Of a DNA stretch of 12,773 nucleotides, positions 6,622 to 12,759 are shown piece by piece. Source of the stretch: an uncultured Porphyromonadaceae bacterium (GTDB taxonomy: Bacteria > Bacteroidota > Bacteroidia > Bacteroidales > Muribaculaceae). The position numbers and the translations under genes are program-made. The notes beneath the pieces are model-generated. The model worked only from the letters and a program-made list of their open reading frames with translations. It did no database searches and was not told the DNA's origin. Position 1 is the first letter of the stretch, and every line of letters starts with the position of its first letter. The stretch is taken from positions 1 to 12,773 of the forward strand of contig UROS01000058.1 in NCBI GenBank assembly GCA_900549445.1. The letters run 5' to 3'.

Positions 6622-6642
6622 AAAGCGACATTATCGCAATGC
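6622..6642 (+). repeat. 21-bp promoter element, copy A
   Basis: Identical over 21 bp to the reverse complement of 3652-3672, with the core GCGACATTATCGC. It ends 18 bp before TTATCTTTGC (6661-6670), the same geometry as copy B. Sequences around the two copies are otherwise different, so this is not one recent duplication of a whole region. Confidence 0.75.
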
Positions 6643-6661
6643 AGGTTGGGAACACAGGAAT

Positions 6662-6669
6662 TATCTTTG
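6662..6669 (+). promoter_or_regulatory. Upstream -7 box of RibD-like/AKR operon
   Basis: TATCTTTG followed by C, a perfect TAnnTTTG box, placed below the 21-bp element. It is 90 bp before the RibD-like start, giving a leader longer than other genes here. Confidence 0.55.
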
Positions 6670-6733
6670 CAAAAAGCGCAAAAATGATAATTCAAAACGT
6701 AATGCGGGTAATAACCATAAAACGAATACTCTA

Positions 6734-6741
6734 TAATTTTG
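6734..6741 (+). promoter_or_regulatory. Proximal -7 box of RibD-like/AKR operon
   Basis: TAATTTTG followed by C, 18 bp before the ATG at 6760. With the upstream box at 6662-6669 it suggests tandem promoters, one constitutive and one controlled by the 21-bp element. Confidence 0.55.
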
Positions 6742-6759
6742 CAATAAAAAATAAAGCAG

Positions 6760-7434
6760 ATGAGACCATATATTATTTGCCATATGATGTCGTCGGTCGA
6801 CGGTCGTATCGACTGTGCCATGACCGAAAAGATCGACAATACCGATAACTATTATGAGGCGCTCGACAGACTGGAGTTTGATGCCGTACTCGAAGGGCGG
6901 GTAAGCCGACAGATGCACTATGCGTTGCCTGAACCGTTCAAGGCCTCCGACACAGCTCCCATAGCCGAGGAGAAATTTTATATTGACCATGCGGCCGACA
7001 ATTATGATATTGCGGTCGACACTCACGGCACACTCACGTGGCCTGACAGCGCAGCCGCCGACAATCTGCTGGTCATAACCGACGAACAGTGTCCCCGCGA
7101 ATATCATAAGTATCTTACTGAGAACGGAATCTCGTGGATAGCCTGCGGCGTAAAAGGCATTGATTTCAAAAGGGCAATGGAACTTCTTGCCGAGAAGTTT
7201 GGTGTGAAACGTCTCGGAGTCGTAGGAGGCGGACATATCAACGGTGCGTTTCTCCAGGCCGGCCTGCTTGATGAGGTCAGTCTGATGATCGGGGGCGGCA
7301 TCGACGGCCGTGCCGGAATGGCAGCCGTATTTGACGGTATACAAAAGAAAGATTTTCCTCCGACCCTACTTACCCTCAACGGGGTAGAACGTATGGGAAA
7401 CACTGTCTGGCTGCGATATAGCGTTGACAAATAA
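6760..7434 (+). CDS. RibD C-terminal-like / dihydrofolate reductase-fold protein
   Basis: 224 residues of the RibD C-terminal (DHFR-like) fold, which binds NADPH and reduces small substrates. The N-terminus PYIICHMMSSVDGRID is the classic strand with the SxDGR motif, and VVGGGHINGAFLQAGLLDEV (154-173) is the nucleotide-binding GGG region followed by the DE motif. It lacks the deaminase domain of a true riboflavin RibD and no riboflavin genes are near, so it is probably a stand-alone oxidoreductase rather than a riboflavin biosynthesis enzyme. The length is usual for such proteins. The aldo/keto reductase gene begins 26 bp after its stop, so the two are likely cotranscribed. The substrate is unknown. 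Confidence 0.85.
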   Translation: MRPYIICHMMSSVDGRIDCAMTEKIDNTDNYYEALDRLEFDAVLEGRVSRQMHYALPEPFKASDTAPIAEEKFYIDHAADNYDIAVDTHGTLTWPDSAAADNLLVITDEQCPREYHKYLTENGISWIACGVKGIDFKRAMELLAEKFGVKRLGVVGGGHINGAFLQAGLLDEVSLMIGGGIDGRAGMAAVFDGIQKKDFPPTLLTLNGVERMGNTVWLRYSVDK

Positions 7435-7460
7435 TTCTCTATAAATATTAACGAAACGAT

Positions 7461-8300
7461 ATGGAATACGTAAAGCTTTCAAACGAGATTGAAATGCCCG
7501 TTCTGGGTTATGGCGTTTATCAGGTGACTCCTGAGGAATGCGAACGGTGCGTGCTGGATGCATTGAGTGTGGGGTATCGCTCTATAGATACTGCACAGGC
7601 TTATTTCAATGAGCAGAATGTAGGCGATGCTATACGCAAAAGCGGAATTGCGCGCCGTGATCTCTTCATCACCACTAAAATCTGGATCAGCAATGCCGGC
7701 GAGGAAAAAGCAGCGCGTTCGATTGATGAGTCGCTGCGTAAACTCCAGTCGGATTACATCGATTTGCTGCTCATCCATCAGCCGTTCGGTGATTACTACG
7801 GAACCTGGCGCGCAATGGAGAAAGCATATGCCGAGGGTAAGGTGCGGGCTATCGGCGTCAGCAATTTCTATCCCGACCGCTTTATTGACCTTGCTGAAAA
7901 CTCCGAGATAAAGCCTATGGTGAATCAGGTGGAGACCCACGTGTTCAATCAGCAGGCCGAAGCTCAGAAGATAATGAAGAAATACGGCACTCAGATAATG
8001 TCGTGGGGACCTTTCGCCGAAGGCCGCAACGGACTGTTTTCAAATCCGGTGCTTGCCGGAATCGGAGAGAAATATGGAAAAAGCGTGGCACAGGTAGCCT
8101 TGCGCTATCTCATCCAGCAAAATGTTGTGGTGATTCCCAAATCGACTCATATAGAGCGTATGCGCCAGAATTTCGACGTTTTCGATTTCACACTTTCCTC
8201 CGAGGATATGACAGCCATAGCCGCACTCGATAAAGGCGAGAGCCTTTTCTTCTCCCATTACGATCCCAAAACAGTGGAATTCCTGCTCTCATTGAAATAG
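7461..8300 (+). CDS. Aldo/keto reductase
   Basis: 279-residue cytoplasmic NADPH-dependent carbonyl reductase with the TIM-barrel AKR signatures. The catalytic tetrad is visible: Asp43 and Tyr48 (in YRSIDTAQAYFNE), Lys73 (TTKIW) and His106 (LLIHQP). GVSNF (132-136) and the C-terminal cofactor motif VVVIPKSTHIERMRQN are also present. Length and layout match the DkgA/DkgB-like group (2,5-diketo-gluconate reductases and methylglyoxal reductases). Second gene of an operon with the RibD-like reductase. The alcohol dehydrogenase with a nearby AraC gene on the other strand recalls the YqhD/DkgA pair of E. coli; a role in carbonyl detoxification is inference. Confidence 0.92.
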   Translation: MEYVKLSNEIEMPVLGYGVYQVTPEECERCVLDALSVGYRSIDTAQAYFNEQNVGDAIRKSGIARRDLFITTKIWISNAGEEKAARSIDESLRKLQSDYIDLLLIHQPFGDYYGTWRAMEKAYAEGKVRAIGVSNFYPDRFIDLAENSEIKPMVNQVETHVFNQQAEAQKIMKKYGTQIMSWGPFAEGRNGLFSNPVLAGIGEKYGKSVAQVALRYLIQQNVVVIPKSTHIERMRQNFDVFDFTLSSEDMTAIAALDKGESLFFSHYDPKTVEFLLSLK

Positions 8301-8314
8301 AATCTACCATTCTC

Positions 8315-8322
8315 TATATTTG
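8315..8322 (+). promoter_or_regulatory. -7 box of a possible small-RNA promoter
   Basis: TATATTTG followed by C is a perfect TAnnTTTG box. ATTG, three of four bases of the TTTG -33 box, lies 20 bp upstream. The predicted start of transcription falls at the base of the hairpin that follows, and no large gene begins within 290 bp. Confidence 0.45.
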
Positions 8323-8329
8323 CAGATCC

Positions 8330-8363
8330 GCGGTGGGGGCGCTGACGATAGTGCCTCCACCGC
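8330..8363 (+). ncRNA. Strong hairpin, possible small-RNA 5' end or terminator
   Basis: Fourteen consecutive pairs, two of them G-U, form between 8330-8343 and 8350-8363 around the six-base loop GACGAT; ATCC (8326-8329) and GGAT (8371-8374) can add an outer helix. It starts about where a transcript from the box at 8315-8322 would begin. It lies 30 bp past the AKR stop but is followed by TTTCGTCG, not a T run, so a classic terminator is less convincing. Either a small RNA or a terminator/processing hairpin of the AKR operon. Confidence 0.35.
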
Positions 8364-8552
8364 TTTCGTCGGATTAACCTACTTTAACGCCGGCTTTATG
8401 ATTATCTTCATGTTTTGTGTCGTGTTTATCGGGTTATTGAGCGACGGAGCGACGTAGTCGGTGATGGTGGTTGTGTCATTGTCAACATGATTCCGGCTAT
8501 AATAATTCTCTGATTACTCTGCTCTTATAGATGCGGCTATGATTATAATCGC

Positions 8553-8560
8553 TATCTTTG
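8553..8560 (+). promoter_or_regulatory. -7 box for ogt-type gene
   Basis: TATCTTTG followed by C fits TAnnTTTG. It is 53 bp before the ATG at 8614; the earlier ATG at 8602 is followed at once by a stop. Confidence 0.55.
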
Positions 8561-8613
8561 CAAGAGTAAAAACAACCGGTTCGGTAAATGAACTGTGGTA
8601 TATGTAAATCCGT

Positions 8614-9132
8614 ATGAAAGAAAAGAATAGAATCATAACGAGAATATATGAATCGCCGTGCGGAATGCTTATGCTCGGCTCTTTCGTGGATAAACTGTGT
8701 CTCTGCGACTGGCAGATAGAAAAGCATCGTAATTTTGTTGATAACAGACTGCGTCGCATACTTGAAGCTGAGTTTGTGGAGGACTCATCTGAAGTAATAG
8801 ACAATGCCATTATCCAGCTTGATGAATATTTTGAGGGTAAACGGCAGCAGTTTGACGTCCCGTTATTGTTTGCCGGAACTGATTTTCAGAAAAAAGTATG
8901 GAACCGATTGCTTGCCATCCCTTTTGGAGTGACGATTTCCTATGGTGAAATGGCCCGGCAAATCGGGATGCCGAAAGCAGTTCGAGCCGTGGCAAACGCA
9001 AACGGAGCCAACTCAATATCCATATTCGCGCCATGCCACCGTGTGATCGGAAGCGATCACACGCTGACAGGCTATGGAGGAGGTCTGGCTGCGAAGGAAT
9101 TTCTGCTGAAACTGGAGCGGGCGAGATATTAG
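8614..9132 (+). CDS. ogt: Methylated-DNA--protein-cysteine S-methyltransferase
   Basis: Repairs O6-alkylguanine in DNA by moving the alkyl group to its own cysteine, a one-time suicidal reaction. The 172 residues show the family core: the DNA-binding helix-turn-helix ISYGEMARQIGMPKAVRAVA (108-127), the Asn hinge, and the active site FAPCHRVIG with acceptor Cys141. The N-terminal part (ESPCGMLMLGSFVDKLCLCDW) is the usual small alpha/beta domain. There is no Ada-type metal-binding or AraC domain, so it is of Ogt type. Its own promoter precedes it, so it is probably monocistronic. Its place beside carbonyl-reducing enzymes is suggestive, not proof, of a shared electrophile-stress theme. Confidence 0.93.
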   Translation: MKEKNRIITRIYESPCGMLMLGSFVDKLCLCDWQIEKHRNFVDNRLRRILEAEFVEDSSEVIDNAIIQLDEYFEGKRQQFDVPLLFAGTDFQKKVWNRLLAIPFGVTISYGEMARQIGMPKAVRAVANANGANSISIFAPCHRVIGSDHTLTGYGGGLAAKEFLLKLERARY

Positions 9133-9144
9133 TGTGGCTCCGAT

Positions 9145-9240
9145 TCATTTCTCAAACTTCTCTACAATCGGCCGCAAGGGCGTTGTGTATTCCGGTCCGA
9201 GATTGATTTGTAAGATGCCATTCAGATAGTTTTCCCGAGA
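9145..9240 (-). pseudogene. Possible C-terminal gene remnant (weak)
   Basis: Downstream of, and just overlapping, the end of the flavodoxin-like gene, a start-less frame reads through codons for a protein-like tail: YLNGILQINLGPEY, then TTPLRPIVEKFEK and a TGA at 9145-9147. A stop precedes it at residue -31, so it cannot be a complete gene. An open run this short is expected by chance; only the plausible composition makes it worth noting. No family was recognised. Confidence 0.2.
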
Positions 9241-9917
9241 TCATACGCTTCCTGCATGTATCGGGATTGCTCTACAGCACCTTTACGACCCATGCCGATG
9301 GCTTTTACCATGCCCCGTTCTACAGGATCGGGCAGGCATACAACAAAACCACGGAATGCAAATATAGCAGTTTCGGCGGTTGAGTCCTCAGCATCGGCAC
9401 AAGCAGTTATATAGTAGAATTCTTTTCCACCGAGACCATGATTGCGGTAGCAGCGATCCATGAGCGTTTTTAACTGACCGTCGATATTCATATAATAAAC
9501 GGGACTTGACAGAACGATTATATTGGCTTTTACCATCTTTTCGATGATGAGCGGTGCTTGATCGTCGGTGGATACTGAGTCGGCTGAATGTTCGTGCTGT
9601 TCGTGGAAGAAGTCTATTTTATAATCGTCAAGAAAGACTTTCTCTACTGTTCCGCCGGCATCTTCTGCTCCACGGATAAATTCGTCACATAAAAGATCTG
9701 TATTGCCTCCGCGCCGCGGACTTGCGGAAATAACAAGCACGGTTTTATTTTCTTTGTTTATCGTGGAGGTATCGGATTGCGCGATATTATATACCGGCAG
9801 GTTTTGCGATACGCCTGATACAGCTGATTCTTTTGCTGTTTCCGGTGCCTTATTGCAAGAACTGATAACGCCGCAAAGGCATGTAATAGCTATAGCTGAT
9901 ATAATCCTGTTCATCAT
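9222..9917 (-). CDS. Lipoprotein with flavodoxin-like / FMN reductase fold
   Basis: 231 residues. Residues 1-21 are a lipoprotein signal (hydrophobic IISAIAITCLCGVI, lipobox ISSC, Cys21), so the mature protein should be membrane-anchored on the periplasmic side. After a 35-residue linker comes a NADPH-dependent FMN reductase/flavodoxin-like domain: TVLVISASPRRGGNTDLL (59-76) is the FMN-phosphate loop, and VLSSPVYYMNIDGQLKTLMDR (135-155) is the flavin-contacting motif. Many relatives have a Cys-rich stretch after the second strand; here it reads IDFFHEQHEHS (101-111), with His where Cys is usual. The C-terminus MQEAYDLGKTI is that of ordinary flavodoxin-family proteins, so the gene is complete. 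It is 20 bp downstream of the alcohol dehydrogenase, presumably the same operon. Substrate unknown. Confidence 0.85.
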   Translation of the reverse strand: MMNRIISAIAITCLCGVISSCNKAPETAKESAVSGVSQNLPVYNIAQSDTSTINKENKTVLVISASPRRGGNTDLLCDEFIRGAEDAGGTVEKVFLDDYKIDFFHEQHEHSADSVSTDDQAPLIIEKMVKANIIVLSSPVYYMNIDGQLKTLMDRCYRNHGLGGKEFYYITACADAEDSTAETAIFAFRGFVVCLPDPVERGMVKAIGMGRKGAVEQSRYMQEAYDLGKTI

Positions 9918-9937
9918 AATTTTATATTGGGGGTTAA

Positions 9938-11092
9938 TTACATTGTTTCTTTTAGCACTTCAAACAGTTCCTCGTGTGAGAAGCGTTTACAGCATCCGGC
10001 GGTCAGTATTGTGGCATAGGCAGATTCTCTTAGAATTCCTTCATCCGTGACCCCGATTTCATTCCAGTGTGCTGGCAGACCGATTTCTTTGATAAAGGCT
10101 TCGAGCGCTTCTATGCCTGCTTTTGCGGCGAGAGCTTCGTCTGTTTCGGCGACGCCCCAAACATTACGCGCCATCTTTGCAAGTTTTTCAATGCCTTCAG
10201 GCAGATAATGACGGTAAAGAGCCGGATGAATTATCGCAAGGCCCTGGCCGTGGTTGCAATTGGTGTATGCACCTACGGCATGTTCAAGCATATGGCATTG
10301 GAAATCAGTGACTTTGCCGAGTTTGAGCATACCGTTTTCTGCCATAGCGGAATCCCACATCAATTCTCCGCGAGCAAAGTCATCGGCGGGATTGGCAATT
10401 ATTGCCCTAAGATTCTTTATAACATTGCGCATGATGGTTTCGTTTATCTCATCGGATACGTTGTCAGCAACAGGTTGACCCATATATGTTTCCATGCAGT
10501 GACTCAAGGTGTCGAAAGCACCGCTGATTACCTGCTTCATCGGCAATGTCAGTGTTAGGTCGCTGTCGAGCACGGCAAAACGGTGATATGCTCCAAAAAG
10601 AGGTTGCTTGAGTTTCTTATCTTCATTCGTGATGACGGCTCCGTTGTTCTGTTCGGCACCTGTGCCCGAGGCCGTTACAACGGCTCCGATGGGGATAAAC
10701 CTGGTCGGAACACGTTTCTCTGTATAGAGCATATCCCAGATGTCTTCTTCGGTCAGGGATTGTGCTGAGATAATCTTGCAGCAATCGATGACAGATCCGC
10801 CTCCGACGGCAAGGATGAAATCTACATCATTCTCTTTGGCTACTTGGGCTCCTTCTTTGACTTTAGCATAAGTAGGATTGGGCATTATGCCACCGAAATC
10901 AACCACATGTTTGCCGGATTCTTCCAGAATATTTCTGATTCGGTCGTATAATCCGGATCGTTTCAACGAACCGCCCCCGTAAGCAATCATTATGGTTTCG
11001 CCCATATTCGGGAGTTCTGTTTTTAGAGATTCACCGAGGATACCTTTCCCGAAATATTGTTTAACTGGATATTGAAAAGTAAAGTTATTCAT
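9938..11092 (-). CDS. Iron/zinc-containing alcohol dehydrogenase, YqhD/BDH type
   Basis: 384-residue cytoplasmic NAD(P)H-dependent reductase of aldehydes to alcohols (group III metal-dependent ADH). The cofactor site is visible as YGGGSLKRSG (38-47), VGGGSVIDCCK (96-106) and GTGAEQNN. Metal ligands Asp194 and His198 (GAFDTLSHCME), His267 (QCHMLEH) and His281 (NCNHGQG) fall at the same numbers as in E. coli YqhD, pointing to the butanol dehydrogenase/YqhD branch. YqhD uses NADPH on a wide range of toxic short aldehydes; this role is inferred here. Upstream lie the 59-residue ferredoxin fragment and an AraC regulator; downstream is the lipoprotein flavodoxin-like gene. No TAnnTTTG box was found ahead of the operon, which fits activator-dependent expression. 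Confidence 0.93.
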   Translation of the reverse strand: MNNFTFQYPVKQYFGKGILGESLKTELPNMGETIMIAYGGGSLKRSGLYDRIRNILEESGKHVVDFGGIMPNPTYAKVKEGAQVAKENDVDFILAVGGGSVIDCCKIISAQSLTEEDIWDMLYTEKRVPTRFIPIGAVVTASGTGAEQNNGAVITNEDKKLKQPLFGAYHRFAVLDSDLTLTLPMKQVISGAFDTLSHCMETYMGQPVADNVSDEINETIMRNVIKNLRAIIANPADDFARGELMWDSAMAENGMLKLGKVTDFQCHMLEHAVGAYTNCNHGQGLAIIHPALYRHYLPEGIEKLAKMARNVWGVAETDEALAAKAGIEALEAFIKEIGLPAHWNEIGVTDEGILRESAYATILTAGCCKRFSHEELFEVLKETM

Positions 11093-11096
11093 TTGT

Positions 11097-11167
11097 TATA
11101 AGTATATTATATCCTAATTGCCGATAAATTTGCTTATAATTGTATCATAAATATATTGAACTTATAA
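11097..11167. promoter_or_regulatory. Repeated TTATAAG heptamers ahead of ADH gene
   Basis: On the plus strand CTTATAA occurs at 11133-11139 and 11161-11167, 28 bp apart, and the reverse complement TTATAAG lies at 11097-11103. They fill the 77-bp gap between the ferredoxin fragment and the ADH. They could be half-sites for the neighbouring AraC protein. The DNA is very AT-rich, so chance is a real alternative. Confidence 0.25.
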
Positions 11168-11169
11168 AA

Positions 11170-11349
11170 TCAACCGATTTGGCTGTTGGCTCGCCGTATG
11201 TCTGCCAAAGAAATATTTTCGTTGCGGAAACGTGAATGAGGATTGCGTTCTCCACGAGCGGGTGGCAGAGCTTTCTGCGGACAGGAATGAACACACGCAA
11301 GGCAATACTCGCACGAACCGTTGAAGGATGCTTTGTCGGTCGTTTCCAT
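11170..11349 (-). CDS. 59-aa single [4Fe-4S] protein, C-terminal EFR1-type ferredoxin fragment
   Basis: The peptide has one perfect [4Fe-4S] motif, Cys13-X2-Cys16-X2-Cys19-X3-Cys23-Pro (SCEYCLACVHSCPQKAL), followed by NPHSRFRNENISLADI. From Phe9 on, this closely resembles the C-terminus of EFR1-family proteins, which have an N-terminal flavodoxin domain and two [4Fe-4S] clusters (about 250 residues). Here the flavodoxin domain and first cluster are missing, and DNA just upstream belongs to the araC gene. It begins with ATG 34 bp past the araC stop and ends 77 bp before the ADH. It is either a decayed remnant or a retained mini-ferredoxin; the complete C-terminus, intact motif and operon position argue that it may still be made. 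Confidence 0.6.
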   Translation of the reverse strand: METTDKASFNGSCEYCLACVHSCPQKALPPARGERNPHSRFRNENISLADIRRANSQIG

Positions 11350-11383
11350 AATGTCTGTACATAGTTTGTATTTTAATTGGATT

Positions 11384-12190
11384 TTATTCTCGGTATTGCG
11401 ATGGGTTAAGTCCGAGTGTGCGCTGCACGTACCGGCTGAAGTATGCCGGGGATGAGAAATGGAACATATCCGAAATCTGGACAAAAGTAAGAGTTTTGTC
11501 GCGTAATAGCCTGGAAATATCAAGAGCGGTATAGCGGTTTATCCAATAGTTAGCAGGGTAACCGCTCATTTTTTTTGATATCTCCGAGAGATATTTCGGA
11601 GTCACGCATAATATATCCGCATAATACGTTACTTCCCGGTTTATTCGGTAGTCACCGTTTTCAAGCATATCTATGAAGCGGCTCATAAGAGATGCGTTCT
11701 GAGTGGAAACAGAGGTTTCTTTGTTGATGACAAAATGGAAATCGAAAAAGTCAAGAATAGCTGACTGAACTGCATTTATCAGCAACTCACGATAAAATGC
11801 GTGATCTGTTTGAGTCTGACGATATTCTATCCATCGGAAATCTCTTTCGCAGACAAACCTTTGGCTTGCGTCGAGGCTCATGACGGGATTCAGAAACAGT
11901 GAGAGTTGTCCTTTCATCCCGTAGTTGGTCTGCGGCGTGCATAACTCTATAAATGATGATGAGACATACAGTACCTTGACTTTGAAATCAACAGAAGGCC
12001 TGATTTTCTCGACCAGTTTTCCTTTACGGACTATCATAAGATCTCCCTCTTTCAGTTCAAAGTTATTTCCGTTGAAAGTGAAAGAGCAGTGCCCGGCAAG
12101 ACATATAGCATGAGCAAGATAATCGCCGTATGCCGCGGTTCCGAGTCCGGTAAGCGTCTCTTCTATAATAATATCCTTTATTCTGTCCAT
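11384..12190 (-). CDS. AraC-family transcription regulator
   Basis: 268 residues. The N-terminal 150 form a cupin-like sensor domain (HAICLAGHCSFTFNGNNFEL, EGDLMIVRKGKLVEKI). The C-terminal 80 hold the two helix-turn-helix units of AraC/XylS proteins: YADILCVTPKYLSEISKKM (185-203) and VQISDMFHFSSPAYFSRYVQ (237-256), then the closing LGLNPSQYRE. It is the first gene of the minus-strand cluster with the ferredoxin fragment, the ADH and the flavodoxin-like protein, and may activate that cluster. The arrangement recalls YqhC, which controls yqhD in E. coli. Its own promoter was not recognised. Ligand unknown. Confidence 0.92.
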   Translation of the reverse strand: MDRIKDIIIEETLTGLGTAAYGDYLAHAICLAGHCSFTFNGNNFELKEGDLMIVRKGKLVEKIRPSVDFKVKVLYVSSSFIELCTPQTNYGMKGQLSLFLNPVMSLDASQRFVCERDFRWIEYRQTQTDHAFYRELLINAVQSAILDFFDFHFVINKETSVSTQNASLMSRFIDMLENGDYRINREVTYYADILCVTPKYLSEISKKMSGYPANYWINRYTALDISRLLRDKTLTFVQISDMFHFSSPAYFSRYVQRTLGLNPSQYRE

Positions 12191-12255
12191 ATCGACAATG
12201 ATATTTCCGTGCAGTTTTACTTATTTCACCGCAAGTGTGTCACGGTTGTTTTGAC

Positions 12256-12630
12256 TTATAAGTCTGCGTCCTTTTTTATCTGTACCCGTTCTCCGTTATT
12301 TATTCTCTGTGTATATGGCGTTTTGAAAACATCCACAATAGCTTCCGAAACGCCTATATATCGTTTGCCTTTTTGCACGGTTTCGCGATAGAAGGCGGTG
12401 AACAGATTTCTGGAGGGAGAATAATTTACCGGAATTTTTTTTATGGCCTCGGCAACAATCTCATCCGGTTTTCCACCTTCTAATGAAATGCTCACCTCCG
12501 GAATGCCTTTTTTTGAATCCTTGTCTTTCACCATGCCACTGATGGTCACAAAAGATGCGTCTGCAGGTTTCTGGGCTGCGGATAAAGCTGCCATACAGCA
12601 CAATAGCATTATTGTCAGTAATCTTACCAT
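12256..12630 (-). pseudogene. Truncated CarboxypepD_reg-like domain protein
   Basis: 124 residues with a signal peptide (1-19, LLTIMLLCCMAALSAAQ). Residues 28-53 (VTISGMVKDKDSKKGIPEVSISLEGG) are the first strands of a CarboxypepD_reg-like beta-sandwich, but the remainder of that domain is missing: the sequence jumps straight to KPDEIVAEAIKKIPVNY and LFTAFYRETVQKGKRYIGVSEAIVDVFKT, which belong to the following conserved region. It then stops at VQIKKDADL. Full-length Bacteroidales relatives have roughly 400 residues, so this has lost an internal part and most of its C-terminus. The signal peptide and promoter are intact, so a short secreted product may still be made. Downstream of it on the same strand is araC (65 bp). 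Confidence 0.6.
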
Positions 12631-12656
12631 ATATTATGCCTAAATTATCAGTATTG

Positions 12657-12664
12657 CAAAATTA
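12657..12664 (-). promoter_or_regulatory. -7 box for the truncated CarboxypepD_reg gene
   Basis: TAATTTTG on the minus strand, followed by C, is 26 bp before the start codon. No TTTG at the proper -33 distance. Confidence 0.5.
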
Positions 12665-12741
12665 CACAATTCTCAGGTTTGCTGACTTGCTGTTTTTTCG
12701 GTCTTTGATACAAAAAACACTGTACTCAGTAATAATGGAAT

Positions 12742-12759
12742 TAAAGACCGAAGTCTTTA
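12742..12759 (-). terminator. UUCG-loop hairpin at window edge
   Basis: On the minus strand TAAAGAC, the loop TTCG and GTCTTTA make a perfect 7-bp hairpin with an extra-stable tetraloop. It may end a gene lying beyond the window. No long T run follows. TTCGGTCTTT is found again, on the plus strand, at 12697-12706, making a 10-bp inverted repeat with 12743-12752. Confidence 0.4.

Larger units (their letters stand above)
8301..8613. other. 313-bp intergenic region with promoter, hairpin and tiny ORF
   Basis: Between the AKR stop and the ogt start. It holds a -7 box (8315-8322), a strong hairpin (8330-8363), and the ogt promoter (8553-8560). A 19-codon ORF with a hydrophobic peptide (MIIFMFCVVFIGLL) sits at 8398-8457; I do not call it a gene. 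Loosely similar CGGCTNTNATNATT stretches recur near 8390, 8495 and 8535. No longer coding frame is convincing. Confidence 0.5.

Noticed and set aside
6639..6848. 69-codon frame before and into the RibD-like gene
   Set aside because: It overlaps the promoters and the start of the RibD-like gene in another frame and shows no protein family features.
8398..8457. 19-codon ORF with a hydrophobic peptide
   Set aside because: Too short to separate from chance, and no coupling or start signal supports translation.
11350..11523. In-frame upstream extension of the 59-residue ferredoxin fragment to an ATG at 11523
   Set aside because: The extension overlaps the end of the well-supported AraC gene in another frame and has no ferredoxin or flavodoxin features; the ATG at 11349 is the sensible start.
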